Shown here: one piece after another, positions 36,244 through 46,090 of the stretch
Layout of the letters: every line of letters starts with the position of its first letter
How positions within the stretch are numbered: position 1 is the first letter of the stretch
NCBI RefSeq assembly: GCF_006965485.1
Contig: NZ_CP041360.1
Span: forward strand, 3,824,501 to 3,888,500
DNA: 64,000 bases
Direction: 5' to 3'
Origin: Spirosoma sp. KCTC 42546
GTDB lineage: Bacteria > Bacteroidota > Bacteroidia > Cytophagales > Spirosomataceae
Position numbers and translations under genes: made by a program
Notes under the pieces: model-generated
Seen by the model: only the letters and a program-made list of their open reading frames with translations
Told to the model about the DNA's origin: nothing
Database searches by the model: none

Positions 36244-36776
36244 AATGACTTTGTGGAAAGTGTACTATTAGGCTTATTTCCTGCTGAAAACGGAACAAAT
36301 CTGTATATCAATACTTCTGAAGCCTTGCTGTTATTATTTTTATGCGAAGCCGGAAATAGTGGCACGGCTTTTGAGCATAACAAAAAAACGCTGACTCAAG
36401 AGAGTCAGCGTTTCCCATATACCCATATATGTAGCTCGTTGCAGCCTGTAAACAGGCGTACAATGAACATGAATTTTTATGCAAGAATTGGGCCAATTCA
36501 TAGCACGAAACGGACCATTGCCTCACTTTTTAGTAACTTTATAGGTGCTGGCTGGCGGAAAAACAGGGGGCAAGTCACTAGCTGAACTTTATATACTTGT
36601 TTAACAGGCGCAAAAGGAAGGCAACAAAAAACGCCAGGTCTAGTAGGCCCAGCGTTTGTAACCCCAAATTTAACTTGCTTCACAATCCGTTTTAATTGGC
36701 TTGTGACTCCCACTTAATCAGAGTACGGGTGGTAAGACGTAAAGGTTGCGTTAGGTTGTTAGCTATCAGGTTAAAC
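36244..36776. other. non-coding stretch with two further hairpins
   Basis: Hairpin 36386-36397/36402-36413 (12-bp perfect, AAACGCTGACTC, 4-base loop, T-run on the minus strand) and weaker pair AAACGC 36629-36634 / GCGTTT 36652-36657. Open frames cross these hairpins on both strands and look accidental. No gene is assigned. Confidence 0.55.
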
Positions 36777-37715
36777 TTATAACCATTGTCTATAAAAGGC
36801 CATTATATCAGCTCGCATCCCTTCTGTTTCCTGGTGACCAGTTTCATAAATTGTAAGCTTCCAGGCGGTTGGCGCTCCATCCTGTTGATAAACTTTCGTT
36901 AACTGTTCATCAATTTTTTCAAGCCCTGCCAGCGGGGTTAACTGATCGAATCGGCCTGCTAAACTGAAGTGAGGGCGTGGTGAGATCAGCCCGTTGATTT
37001 GCGCGGTGGTAAACTGAGTTAGTAAGCTGGGAACGTAGTAATAGATGCCGTGTAAACCAAGGCCTTTTGCCTCTAAAAGCGCCTGATAATCGGTCAGGCA
37101 GCATAAGTCAACACATACGTTGATTCGCTCGTCTAAAGCGGCCAGCCACCAGGCCATCGTGCTGCCCATCGACATTCCCATGGTACCTATCCGGCGGACA
37201 TCAACGTCTGGCCGGGTTGATAGGTAATCCAGTGCCCGAATATGGTCGTAAACCATCATGCCCCATAATACCTGACCATTCCAGAGCATTTCTTTAAAGG
37301 TATCCATTTCTCCACGCCCCTGTCGTTCGCCAAAGCACCAGCTATCAATACATAAGCCCGCATAACCTGCTCGCCCTAACGCCAGGGCATATGGCGGTTT
37401 CTGCATCTCAGGTCGTCCCTTCACAAATTCATCTTTTCCTACTCCGTATTGGCCGAAATGTGAATGGTTAAATAAAATCAGGGGTAATTTACCCGTTCGG
37501 TTTTTGGGTTTCGTAAAGTAGGCCGGTACCTTTTCCAGCCCGTTTATATCCAGAAGGAGTTTCTCGGTTATCAATTCATCAGTTTCTTGAGTTGAGATAA
37601 GTTCTACCGTAATCGGACGTCGGCGGTCAGGAAGTTTTCCTAACAGTTGGTACAGTTCCTTCCGTTGCCTGTTCTTACTCTGTGCTAACGCCTGTATGGA
37701 ATTATGTCTGGACAT
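36777..37715 (-). CDS. alpha/beta hydrolase (dienelactone hydrolase/acetyl-xylan esterase-like)
   Basis: 312 aa. The nucleophile elbow is GMSMG. Acid and His are in the C-terminal part (GRFDQLTP and YETGHQET). The long lead and the [13 protein letters not shown] block resemble prolyl-oligopeptidase/AXE-type cytosolic esterases. No signal peptide. Same direction as the sugar-isomerase-like gene upstream, 96 bases apart. Confidence 0.82.
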   Translation of the reverse strand: MSRHNSIQALAQSKNRQRKELYQLLGKLPDRRRPITVELISTQETDELITEKLLLDINGLEKVPAYFTKPKNRTGKLPLILFNHSHFGQYGVGKDEFVKGRPEMQKPPYALALGRAGYAGLCIDSWCFGERQGRGEMDTFKEMLWNGQVLWGMMVYDHIRALDYLSTRPDVDVRRIGTMGMSMGSTMAWWLAALDERINVCVDLCCLTDYQALLEAKGLGLHGIYYYVPSLLTQFTTAQINGLISPRPHFSLAGRFDQLTPLAGLEKIDEQLTKVYQQDGAPTAWKLTIYETGHQETEGMRADIMAFYRQWL

Positions 37716-37811
37716 ACGAATTCTGACTACTACTGTTGTAGATTATAGCGCTTAATACATTGTGTTTCTGAAGGATATACAGAATCCAAAGAACCGTTAA
37801 CTCCAAGGCAC

Positions 37812-38750
37812 TTACTCACTTACTGCTACCGCTTTTTTTACTTTTTCGTAAAAGGCCGGTACTTTTTCGCGCGGATCACCTTTGCCAAGCGTTTCTATGG
37901 GCAGATAACCCCGGTAGCCCGATTCGCGAACAATCTGCATAATTTTAGTCAGATCGGTTTCCACTTCCTTGCCATTTACAAACAGATTTTCTTTGAGTTG
38001 CCAGGTGGCCGCATAGGGCGCTACTCGGGCAATTTGTTGATAGGGATCACCGATTTTAAAACTACCAATATCCAGGTTGACGGCCAGCCAGTCTGAGTTG
38101 ACCTGCCGAATAATATCCAGGATATGATCGGCTGTCTGGATAAAGTCAGCATGGTTCTGCACCACAATCATCACGCCTTTCCGGGCAGCGTATTCCGTGC
38201 ATTCCCGAATGGCATCAACAACCCAGGTCGTAACCTCTTCCCGTTTATAACCCACTGGAAGTTCTTTACCCGTACCTGCGAAAATCCGGATAACGGGAGC
38301 TCCCAGTCGAGCTGCCACATCAGTCCACTTCTGAACCAAGGTAACCTCCGCTTTTCGGCGGGTGAGGTCGGGTATTGTAAAGTCGTTACGAACACCTGTA
38401 CCACTAATATCGAGGCCTAGTCTGAACGCTGCTCGTTTGATCTGATATATATAGTGGTCATCAGGTAAGGCAGGGTAGTTTGAGAGATAGTAGGCTGTGG
38501 GGTCGACTGCCGTAAAACCCAGATCGGAACAAAATTTCAGAACCTCATTGAGAGACATCTGTCCACTCATAAGGGGCTCATTGAACGAATAGAGGTTACA
38601 ACTCAGCTTTAAAAGCCTGGACTTAGCCGTTGATGAACCAACTTGCCACACCGCTAGTGGCATTGTGCCTGCGGTTGCCAGCAGGGGGAGGCTGGCAACC
38701 GCGGTTTTGAGAAATGTCCTTCTGTCTGGCGCTGGCGTATGCGTATCCAT
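37812..38750 (-). CDS. Tat-exported sugar phosphate isomerase/epimerase-like TIM-barrel protein
   Basis: 312 aa. A twin-arginine signal (DRRTFLKTAVASLPLLATAG) precedes a xylose-isomerase-like TIM barrel with metal-ligand-type positions: VVQNHADF, NLDIGSFKIGD, and ETLGKGDPRE at the end. Substrate is a sugar or cyclitol by family. The neighbouring hydrolase suggests a small catabolic unit. Confidence 0.85.
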   Translation of the reverse strand: MDTHTPAPDRRTFLKTAVASLPLLATAGTMPLAVWQVGSSTAKSRLLKLSCNLYSFNEPLMSGQMSLNEVLKFCSDLGFTAVDPTAYYLSNYPALPDDHYIYQIKRAAFRLGLDISGTGVRNDFTIPDLTRRKAEVTLVQKWTDVAARLGAPVIRIFAGTGKELPVGYKREEVTTWVVDAIRECTEYAARKGVMIVVQNHADFIQTADHILDIIRQVNSDWLAVNLDIGSFKIGDPYQQIARVAPYAATWQLKENLFVNGKEVETDLTKIMQIVRESGYRGYLPIETLGKGDPREKVPAFYEKVKKAVAVSE

Positions 38751-38921
38751 GAGATATTGAAAAGTGGAGTCTAAATTTTTAGTGCTTGATCAAACTAGAT
38801 TCTTTGGTTTTTACCCGGCTCAATTGATGCTACTGTATTAATAATCAATAGCAAAAAACTCAGCCAGTCGAGCTGCTCAGTCAACTAAACCTAGCTAGTT
38901 ACATTACACCGTTACTCCTCC

Positions 38922-40832
38922 TTATGAAATTGGCAGCTCTATGGTAAACGCTGTACCTTCTCCTTCCTGGCTCTGGACAAGTAGTGAACCATTGTGCCCT
39001 TTCGTAATGATGTCGTAGGAAAGCGATAAGCCTAAGCCGGTACCCGCGCCTGATGGTTTCGTCGTGAAAAAAGGTTGGAATATCTTGTCTTTCACGGCCT
39101 GGGGTATCCCTGTGCCGTTATCGCTGATTCGGATAGTAACTTGATTCGCTGTTCGTTTTGTACTGATTTTTACCGTTGGATGATAATTGTCTGGCTGCTG
39201 TTTTTTTCGTTCCGAAACGGCATAAAAGGCATTGTTGAACAAATTGAGTAGAACCCGGCCTAAATCCTGCTGTACCACCGTTAACTTGCCTAATTTAGGG
39301 TCAAAGTCTGTTTTCAACTCAGCATTAAATGTTTTGTCTTTTGCCCGTAAACCATGGTAAGCTAACCGTAGGTATTCATCGCAGAGGGCGTTCAAATCGG
39401 TAGGTTGGCGTTCTCCGGTGGAGGTGCGGGAGTGCTCTAACATGCCCTTTACAATGGCAGATGCCCTGCTGCCATGGTGGGTGATCTTCTGAAGATTCAG
39501 CGTTAGGTCTCCCAAAATCTCATCGGCATACTCCTTATCGGTTTCCGGTAAATTTTGAAAAGGGCCTTCTTTCAATTCATCGACTAACTCGGAACTGACT
39601 TCCGAAAAGTTGTTAACAAAATTGAGAGGATTCTGAATTTCGTGAGCTATCCCCGCCGTTAGTTCACCCAGAGAAGCCATCTTCTCCGATTGAATAAGCT
39701 GATCCTGGGTGGTCTTCAACTCGACCAGGGTTTGTTGAAGAGCCTCTTTCTGCTCATGCAACTGCTGGTTTGCCAGATGTTTAGCCCGATTGTTTCGGGT
39801 CAGAATAATCGAAAACGCAGCTAGTAAAGCAATACAACCCACCAGGACTAACACAAATTGTCGTTGCCGGTTCGATTCCTGTTCACGTAGTTGCCGATCT
39901 TTTGTCAGCAGCTTTATTTGAGCTTCCTTTTTGAGCAGATTTTGTTTGTAAGCAAGAGAGGCTAGTCGGCGGGTAGTGGTTTCAGCGGTTAAGCTGTCTT
40001 TGTAGGCACTGTATTGCAAAAAATACTGATAAGCCTTTGCATAATCGCCCTCTTTGGCAAATGCCTTACTTAGCTCATGGCTCGAATCACGACGTTTCTT
40101 TTGTTCAGTAAGCTGGACTACAACCTGCGGGCTACTTTTATCAAAATGGATCAGTGTGTCGAGCAAACGGTCGACGATATCGGTCTTAAAGCGAAAATGG
40201 CGGTTTTGGAGTGGTTCGAAGGCTGAATTTGGTACCTGAACGACAAAATCAGAGGGATTGGCCTGGAATGCCCGTCTGTCAGGCATTTGTTTACTAGTTG
40301 ATGTTGGGGGTTCAAACGGGAATGCTCGGGCACCTTTACCTCTTCCAAGCATTGATGCACTTACACTCATTGCTCGCCCAAGTGACTCCAGAACCGGGAC
40401 AAATGACGCGGAAAACGAAGGCGATGTGCGGCTACTCATTCGCTGAATTCTGGAAACCTGATTCATCATCCAGACAGATTCTTTTAAATCGCGGGTCTGT
40501 TCGGCAAGTTGGCTGGCTTCCTGCAAAAGTCCTGCCGCCTGCTGGGTTTGCTGTTGCTGCAAGCGAATACCAGCCAACTGACAGAGAGCAATCACTTGTC
40601 CGGGGGGGTAAGCAAGTTGTCTAGCTACTATAAGCAGGGAATCAGCTACGGGACTAGAGGTCATATTCTGGCTCAAAGCTGCTTTCAGGCGACCAATGTC
40701 ACTTTTTGAGCGTTGCCATTCGCTGGTTACGATACTGTCAACTTGAATTACCTGAGCTTGAAGGGAAATAGCAGCTAAGGTGAAAAACAGAATAAACTGA
40801 AGTACAGGCCTACAGCGAAAGAACCTTTTCAT
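38922..40832 (-). CDS. sensor histidine kinase with periplasmic TPR-like region
   Basis: 636 aa from the ATG at 40832, which gives a signal peptide. A longer frame starts 45 bases upstream. A periplasmic helical/TPR-like region is followed by one TM segment (about 335-355, QFVLVLVGCIALLAAF), a coiled coil, H-box AHEIQNPLNF and a full HATPase with DNGTGIP, FQPFFTTKPSGAGTGLGLSLSYDI. No response regulator is adjacent, so it is an orphan sensor. Confidence 0.88.
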   Translation of the reverse strand: MKRFFRCRPVLQFILFFTLAAISLQAQVIQVDSIVTSEWQRSKSDIGRLKAALSQNMTSSPVADSLLIVARQLAYPPGQVIALCQLAGIRLQQQQTQQAAGLLQEASQLAEQTRDLKESVWMMNQVSRIQRMSSRTSPSFSASFVPVLESLGRAMSVSASMLGRGKGARAFPFEPPTSTSKQMPDRRAFQANPSDFVVQVPNSAFEPLQNRHFRFKTDIVDRLLDTLIHFDKSSPQVVVQLTEQKKRRDSSHELSKAFAKEGDYAKAYQYFLQYSAYKDSLTAETTTRRLASLAYKQNLLKKEAQIKLLTKDRQLREQESNRQRQFVLVLVGCIALLAAFSIILTRNNRAKHLANQQLHEQKEALQQTLVELKTTQDQLIQSEKMASLGELTAGIAHEIQNPLNFVNNFSEVSSELVDELKEGPFQNLPETDKEYADEILGDLTLNLQKITHHGSRASAIVKGMLEHSRTSTGERQPTDLNALCDEYLRLAYHGLRAKDKTFNAELKTDFDPKLGKLTVVQQDLGRVLLNLFNNAFYAVSERKKQQPDNYHPTVKISTKRTANQVTIRISDNGTGIPQAVKDKIFQPFFTTKPSGAGTGLGLSLSYDIITKGHNGSLLVQSQEGEGTAFTIELPIS

Positions 40833-41396
40833 GATTAATAAATCAATAAACCACCGTACGCTACTTATTGCTACCAAAAGGAATTGATATAACGGTTACA
40901 AGTATAATCGGAAAATACGTGAAAATGCGATTCTTTGTTAGTTGCTTAATTACCACCTAACTACATAGACTGTAAATCGACCAGCTTACGTTAAATCGGT
41001 TAGGATTTTGACTATACTGTCAATTTATGTGGAAAATTTACCGGTTACGACCAGTCTAATTCAGTTGGAATATAGCAAAATTCCACTAAAGAAAGTTGGC
41101 GTCTTTACTTACTGAAAGCATGAAGAATGGGTACTAAGGGTTTTATTTTTGTCTAAGAAAATCAAGTAATGTATCTATTGAAAGAAACTTGATATTAGCT
41201 AACTACTTCTAATTCATCTTATCCGATACTACGTGCTAGTTCGAGTTAGTAAGTGAAAATTAGGAATTAGGAAACGAAATATATTGAGTACGCTATTGAC
41301 ACAATCTCTATAAAACAAATTTATTGCGTATTATCTCCTTAATATGCGCGCCTGAAAATAAATTGTAGATTTAAATTAATAATACTTAGTAATAGA
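40833..41396. other. AT-rich intergenic region, no gene seen
   Basis: About 560 bases upstream of both divergent genes. I saw no credible small frame or hairpin with a T-run. Confidence 0.5.
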
Positions 41397-41430
41397 TTTG
41401 ACTTTTTCGTATCCATACTTACTATATTTG
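41397..41430 (+). promoter_or_regulatory. Bacteroidota-type promoter
   Basis: TTTG at 41397-41400 and TATATTTG at 41423-41430, spaced 22 bases, matching TTTG/TAnnTTTG, 37 bases before the AT-hook protein start. Confidence 0.65.
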
Positions 41431-41467
41431 CAGCTGAGGAATCCCATTAACAATAAATATTTGTCGA

Positions 41468-41956
41468 ATGAAAGCAAAGCAAATTCGGTTCTTTTCTCCT
41501 AACGAGAACAGCGAATCTAAAAAACAGAAGAAGAAAAGTGCCGCTAAACCTGTTCCTGTTACAGGGTATATTTCGTCGGCTGGCAAGGTCGTATTTCCCG
41601 ACAAAACGATCGCTCAATTAGGGTTTGATCCGCAAAACAACCTTTTTAAGGTAGGTACACAGGACGGTAAGCGGAAAATAAAATCATTATACCTTATACC
41701 TGGTGCGGGCGAAAACGAGGAAGCATTTGAACTAGAGAAAGCTGCCAAAAGTCACAGTATTTCATTACCTTATATTCTTCAAAAAGGGGGAATCGACTTT
41801 GCAAATACAAAACATACATTTACTGTTAAGCCATTTGATTATGATAATGGCGTAACTGGCTACGAACTCAAACTAGCTGCTGAAAGCACAGGCCCTAAGC
41901 CAGAATATACAGGCAAACCACGAGGCCGTAAGCGCCTGAATCCAGCGGCTGAATAA
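41468..41956 (+). CDS. hypothetical protein with C-terminal AT-hook
   Basis: 162 aa. Basic N-terminus (KKQKKKSAAK), a small beta-rich core (VTGYISSAGKVVFPDKTIAQ; FKVGTQDGKRKIKSLYLIP) and a C-terminal GKPRGRKRL, which is an AT-hook. Probably binds AT-rich DNA, by motif. Strong promoter upstream and perfect terminator downstream indicate an expressed single gene. Family not recognised. Confidence 0.7.
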   Translation: MKAKQIRFFSPNENSESKKQKKKSAAKPVPVTGYISSAGKVVFPDKTIAQLGFDPQNNLFKVGTQDGKRKIKSLYLIPGAGENEEAFELEKAAKSHSISLPYILQKGGIDFANTKHTFTVKPFDYDNGVTGYELKLAAESTGPKPEYTGKPRGRKRLNPAAE

Positions 41957-41998
41957 GTAATTTTATAGCGCACGTACATCTAAAAATGTACTTTCTGT

Positions 41999-42096
41999 AT
42001 TCATTAAAAAAGCGGACATATGTCCGCTTTTTTAATGAATAGTGCTGCCAAATAAAGAAAAAATCTATGTTATTTAGCAGCACTATTCATTAAAAA
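41999..42096. terminator. terminator with competing second hairpin
   Basis: A 42-base perfect palindrome at 41999-42040 (GCGGACATATGTCCGC core, T-run inside the 3' arm) ends the AT-hook gene. Its 3' arm is also part of a second perfect 20-bp inverted repeat, 42029-42048 / 42077-42096. The two folds exclude one another. Confidence 0.75.
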
Positions 42097-42188
42097 TCAG
42101 CCTAAAAATTAGATTTTTGGCAATTTACGTGAATGCCATCGATCTGTTTAAAACTTGAACAACAGGCTACAGACAAGGTTTTCTGTTT

Positions 42189-42815
42189 ATGACCCGCGAT
42201 CAACTCGATAATCTTATTTCACAGGGCGAGCACACCCGATTAGAATTTAAACGACAGTTGTCGGCTGCCGACCGTATTGCTCGTACACTAGCTGCTTTTG
42301 CGAACACCTCAGGCGGAACAATACTTATTGGTGTTGCTGATAATGGCAAAATTGTAGGCGTTTCGTCGGAGTTTCGGGAAATTGAAAAAATTGAAAAAGC
42401 AACAGATCAACTAGTTGAACCTGCACTGCTTGTGAGTTATGAAACAATCACTCCCGATGGACGAATTGTATTGATAATCAACGTTAAGGAAAGCGATGAA
42501 AAACCACATTATTTAGTAGATGAAGCAGGAAAGCGCACAATTTATATTCGGGCGAAGGATAAATCCGTACCAACCAGTAAACTCATTATCACGCCGGATA
42601 TGGCAACAACTGAATTGCTCAGATCGCCAATGGCTCGGACATTGATTCAGTACCTACGTAAGAACGACCACATCACAGCTGATAAATTTGCGAAGCTCAT
42701 TAATATTTCTGACTACCGGGCAGGTAAACTATTACGCCAATTAGCCGAGCGAGGTTTGCTAATGTTAATTGATAAACCCCGGCCTGTACGTTATTCGCTT
42801 AAGCTGACCGACTAA
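42189..42815 (+). CDS. AlbA_2 (Schlafen-type) domain protein
   Basis: 208 aa. AlbA_2 domain: EFKRQL, then RTLAAFANTSGGTILIGVADNGKIVG, and YIRAKDKS. The C-terminal about 70 residues look like a winged helix. Such proteins are often annotated as ATP-dependent helicase-like or RNA-binding regulators; activity is unknown. It precedes hemF by 21 bases, but hemF has its own -7 box. Confidence 0.85.
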   Translation: MTRDQLDNLISQGEHTRLEFKRQLSAADRIARTLAAFANTSGGTILIGVADNGKIVGVSSEFREIEKIEKATDQLVEPALLVSYETITPDGRIVLIINVKESDEKPHYLVDEAGKRTIYIRAKDKSVPTSKLIITPDMATTELLRSPMARTLIQYLRKNDHITADKFAKLINISDYRAGKLLRQLAERGLLMLIDKPRPVRYSLKLTD

Positions 42816-42823
42816 TCAAGCCG

Positions 42824-42831
42824 TATCTTTG
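42824..42831 (+). promoter_or_regulatory. -7 box of hemF
   Basis: TATCTTTG, a full match to TAnnTTTG, ends 5 bases before the hemF ATG. Transcription would then begin at or just before the start codon. Confidence 0.55.
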
Positions 42832-42836
42832 CCAAC

Positions 42837-43766
42837 ATGATAACATCAGAACAAGAATTAACAAAAGAAACAGTTACCCTGTTTTTTCAGGGTTTGCAGG
42901 ACCGTATTTGCCAGTCTTTAGAAGAAGCCGACGGTACGGGCCGGTTTCGCGAAGATAGCTGGGAGCGGCCGGGCGGGGGTGGCGGGCGTTCACGAATCCT
43001 GGCTGGCGGTAGTGTAATTGAAAAAGGTGGTGTCGGATTTTCGGCAGTACATGGTGAGGCTACAGAAGCTACTCTGCGGGCCTTGCAGTTGATGGATCGA
43101 ACCGATTCAGCCTTACCTACTTTTTATGCTACTGGTGTGTCAATAGTACTGCATCCGCGCAACCCAATGGTGCCCATTATTCACATGAACGTGCGGTATT
43201 TTGAGATGAGTACTGGCCATAATTGGTTTGGTGGTGGGATTGACCTGACACCCCACTATGTAGTGGACAAGGACGCTCGCTGGTTTCATCAATCGCTCAA
43301 AACGGTTTGCGACCGTCATGACCCGGCGTATTATACTAAATTTAAACCCTGGGCCGATGATTATTTTTACATTCCTCACAGACAGGAAACGCGTGGCATA
43401 GGTGGTATTTTCTTTGATTACCTTAAACCGACAGATACGGCCCATAAAGCGGATCTATTTGCCTTTGTACAGGATGTGGGCAACGCATTTGCACCAATTT
43501 ACACGCACTTTATGAAGCAGAATCGGGATCTACCATTTGGCGAACGAGAGAAAGACTGGCAACTGCTACGTCGGGGGCGCTACGTAGAATTCAATCTGGT
43601 TTGGGACCGGGGAACAAAATTTGGTCTCGAAACCAACGGCCGTACCGAGTCTATCCTGATGAGTATGCCGCCACAAGCCAACTGGATCTATGATTTTCGA
43701 ACCGAAGCTGGTAGTCAGGAAGAAAAAACGGTACGTCAACTTCAAAAAGGGATCAACTGGGTGTAA
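42837..43766 (+). CDS. hemF: oxygen-dependent coproporphyrinogen III oxidase
   Basis: 309 aa. Family signatures: EDSWERPGGGGGRSRIL, catalytic/structural HPRNPMVPIIHMNVRYF (H106, H116), WFGGGIDLTPHY, RGIGGIFFDYL and RRGRYVEFNLVWDRGT. It converts coproporphyrinogen III to protoporphyrinogen IX in heme synthesis. The IS982-type element begins 6 bases past its stop. Confidence 0.97.
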   Translation: MITSEQELTKETVTLFFQGLQDRICQSLEEADGTGRFREDSWERPGGGGGRSRILAGGSVIEKGGVGFSAVHGEATEATLRALQLMDRTDSALPTFYATGVSIVLHPRNPMVPIIHMNVRYFEMSTGHNWFGGGIDLTPHYVVDKDARWFHQSLKTVCDRHDPAYYTKFKPWADDYFYIPHRQETRGIGGIFFDYLKPTDTAHKADLFAFVQDVGNAFAPIYTHFMKQNRDLPFGEREKDWQLLRRGRYVEFNLVWDRGTKFGLETNGRTESILMSMPPQANWIYDFRTEAGSQEEKTVRQLQKGINWV

Positions 43767-43772
43767 TTAGTT

Positions 43773-44735
43773 AATCTAAGTTGTATGAAAGGCGATTGAT
43801 TTGATAGGCAAACCCCTTAAAAAAACAGACATAGCACAAGCCAGACTACCTTTGAAGTGCGAAAACAGAGGTAAATCTAACCAGCTATGTCTGAGAAAGT
43901 AGTGGCAATTTATTGCTTTTTGGATGATTATTTCATCGAAGTGGGCAAAAATCAGGGGAGTGTAAAACCCCAGACAACTCCTAAAGTTAGCGACAGTATC
44001 GTGTTGACAACCGCCATCATATCGGCCCCTTTCTTTGGTGGCAATCAAGCCTCGGCTATGCTCTACATGGCTGATAAGCAAGGTATTGTCATGCTTGAGA
44101 AATCGGCGTTCAATCGTCGTCTTCACCGCCTGGCGACCACACTGAGTGCCTTGTTCTACTATCTGGCTGATTTTTTCAAAGCACTCAATCTGAGCGGAGA
44201 ATACCTGATCGATTCGTTTCCTGTGGCAGTTTGTGACAACATCCGCATTGGCCGATCGCGGTTAGTCAAAGGGGAGGAATATCGAGGGAAGATTGCGTCG
44301 AAGCGTCGATTCTTTTTTGGCTTTCGTGTTCAACTCATCACCACCCGCGACAAGCAACCGGTTCAGTTTTTTATTCTGCCGGGTTCGTATGTGGATGTGA
44401 CGGCGCTTCAGATGATGCATTTGACGTTGCCAGCAGGTAGCGAAGTCTATGGGGACTCGGGCTACACCGATTACGAGCAAGAGGATTTGTATGCTGAGGG
44501 TGAGGAGGTTAATTTAAGAATACAACGAAAAAGTAATAGCCAACGCCCCGATCAAGCTTGGGAAGCTGCTTACAAAAAGCAACTTCGCCAACGGATTGAG
44601 CAGGCCTTTAGCCAGATTACGATGCGATTTCCTAAGAAAATTCATGCCGTTACTGAAGCCGGTTTCCTTATTAAAATCGTGTTGTTTTTGATAGCCTATA
44701 CCCTCGAAACAAACTTGTGACATACAACTTAGATT
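43773..44735 (+). mobile_element. IS982-family insertion sequence
   Basis: 963 bases, bounded by perfect 15-bp inverted repeats AATCTAAGTTGTATG (43773-43787) and its complement (44721-44735). Flanking direct repeats are AGTT exactly, or 7 of 8 matches for 43765-43772 / 44736-44743. It carries one complete transposase, so it looks intact. Confidence 0.88.
43887..44720 (+). CDS. IS982-family transposase
   Basis: 277 aa. The DDE acidic residues fit D109 (LIDSFPV), D190 (YGDSGYTD) and E238 (RIEQAFSQ), in the IS982 arrangement. The reading frame is unbroken and stops 1 base before the right inverted repeat. Confidence 0.93.
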   Translation: MSEKVVAIYCFLDDYFIEVGKNQGSVKPQTTPKVSDSIVLTTAIISAPFFGGNQASAMLYMADKQGIVMLEKSAFNRRLHRLATTLSALFYYLADFFKALNLSGEYLIDSFPVAVCDNIRIGRSRLVKGEEYRGKIASKRRFFFGFRVQLITTRDKQPVQFFILPGSYVDVTALQMMHLTLPAGSEVYGDSGYTDYEQEDLYAEGEEVNLRIQRKSNSQRPDQAWEAAYKKQLRQRIEQAFSQITMRFPKKIHAVTEAGFLIKIVLFLIAYTLETNL

Positions 44736-44868
44736 AGTTAGTTATTTACTCAATCCTACCAGTTGTTTATCCATCCTGGCATGTCGGGGTTTTACGGGTC
44801 AATTTTACCAACAGAACGTAGGCTAACAAAAGCACATGAGCTACGTATCCAATTAAACCGTAAAACAC

Positions 44869-45153
44869 ATGAACTTCTTCTGGATTTTTTGGGGTATCGA
44901 CGCTGTGATTGCTCTCATTTTCTTTTATTTCTTTTTTGTCGGTATAGCTGATGGCTCTGTATCATCTTTTAATGCGGGCTTGTGGTTTTTACTACTTACT
45001 GTTCTGGGAGCAGTATTAATAGGAGGGTATTGGCTTCATACCCATCAACATGAGCAAGGAGCTAAGATTTTGTTAGGTTTACTGGCTATACCAGGTCTCT
45101 TATGTGGCCTTTTCTTTTTAATTCTTATTCTGACCAATCCCCGCTGGAACTAA
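44869..45153 (+). CDS. 94-aa membrane protein of unknown function
   Basis: Three hydrophobic segments (about residues 3-25, 36-54 and 68-88), starting MNFFWIFWGIDAVIALIFFY. No motif is recognised. It stands alone between the insertion sequence and the kinase relic. Confidence 0.6.
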   Translation: MNFFWIFWGIDAVIALIFFYFFFVGIADGSVSSFNAGLWFLLLTVLGAVLIGGYWLHTHQHEQGAKILLGLLAIPGLLCGLFFLILILTNPRWN

Positions 45154-45263
45154 CCTGATTATGTAACCAGGATATTCTCAACACCTGTTAGGTAAAGCTG
45201 ACTACTGAGGTTAGTTAATTTATTAGTTTTACCACTAAGCCGTACCATCATTTTTTACTCTTA

Positions 45264-45984
45264 GTGGAACCGTTTACAACCTTCGATTTTCAGCAGGCGA
45301 AAGCCAAGCATTTGCTTTTTAAAAGTCGTTTACGAACTATTCTGTACGATGAGGGCGATGTTGAATACACAACTGTTTTATCGCAGTATGCCTGCCCTGT
45401 TGGTAGTGGATTTATAGCCATGCTTTAATTCAGTATGAATACGAGAAAGTAAGTATGCTGGAAGCGCCAATTCCTGTTAATAATTTTATGGACTTCTGAA
45501 TAACGTATATACTACCCGTAAGCCCTTTATTGGTAAGAAATTTTAATCAAGTTAGAAGGTACATCAGGAAATGTAAGAGATGCGTATGTGGATATAATCT
45601 ATCAGCCCACGTTTACCCACTACGGAGAAACAGATGGCATTCTTGCCTTCGCCAATGCCAATAAAGTAACTGAGCAGGTGATGGCACAGAAACAAGTGGA
45701 TGAACTTGTTCTGCAACGAACCTAAACTGTGATGAAATCATCGTTCAGGATAACGGGATTGGTTTCAGGCTTGAGTAAGCCGAAAGATTTTTACCATGTT
45801 CCAGCGGATTCATAACCGAAACAGCTACGAAGGACATGGTATTGGATTAACACTTTGTCGACGGATCGTTGAGAATCATGGTGGCAAGCTTTACGCAACG
45901 TCAATTAAACATCAGGGCACAACCTTTTATATTTTATTCCCAGTTAATCTGCTTAACTGGGCAACTATACATTTGGATTGTTAG
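45264..45984 (+). pseudogene. decayed CZB-PAS sensor histidine kinase
   Basis: Pieces of one protein in shifting frames. A CZB-like domain runs TFDFQQAKAKHLLFKSRLR to CPVG, then a frameshift near 45410 leads to WIYSHALIQYEYEK. A PAS piece reads VYTTRKPFIGKKF, then after a shift IKLEGTSGNVRDAYVDIIYQP and a stop. ATPase pieces read IIVQDNGIGF, a stop, then MFQRIHNRNSYEGHGIGLTL to FYILFPV (the G2 box). Several shifts, two stops and missing parts between CZB and PAS and between PAS and ATPase show it is not functional. Confidence 0.82.
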
Positions 45985-46090
45985 CCTAGTAAAAAAGGAT
46001 TATGGCTCCGACCTGGGAGTGAGAATATACCCAAACATTGCTGCCGGAAAATAGAGGCTTAGAGAAGAATAAGTTCCAGGCCAGGCAGGA

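Noticed and set aside
36253..36585. 110-aa plus-strand frame
   Set aside because: Runs through a perfect 12-bp terminator-like hairpin, with no promoter or family match.
44763..44951. 62-aa plus-strand frame
   Set aside because: Overlaps the start of the 94-aa membrane protein in another frame; no features of its own.
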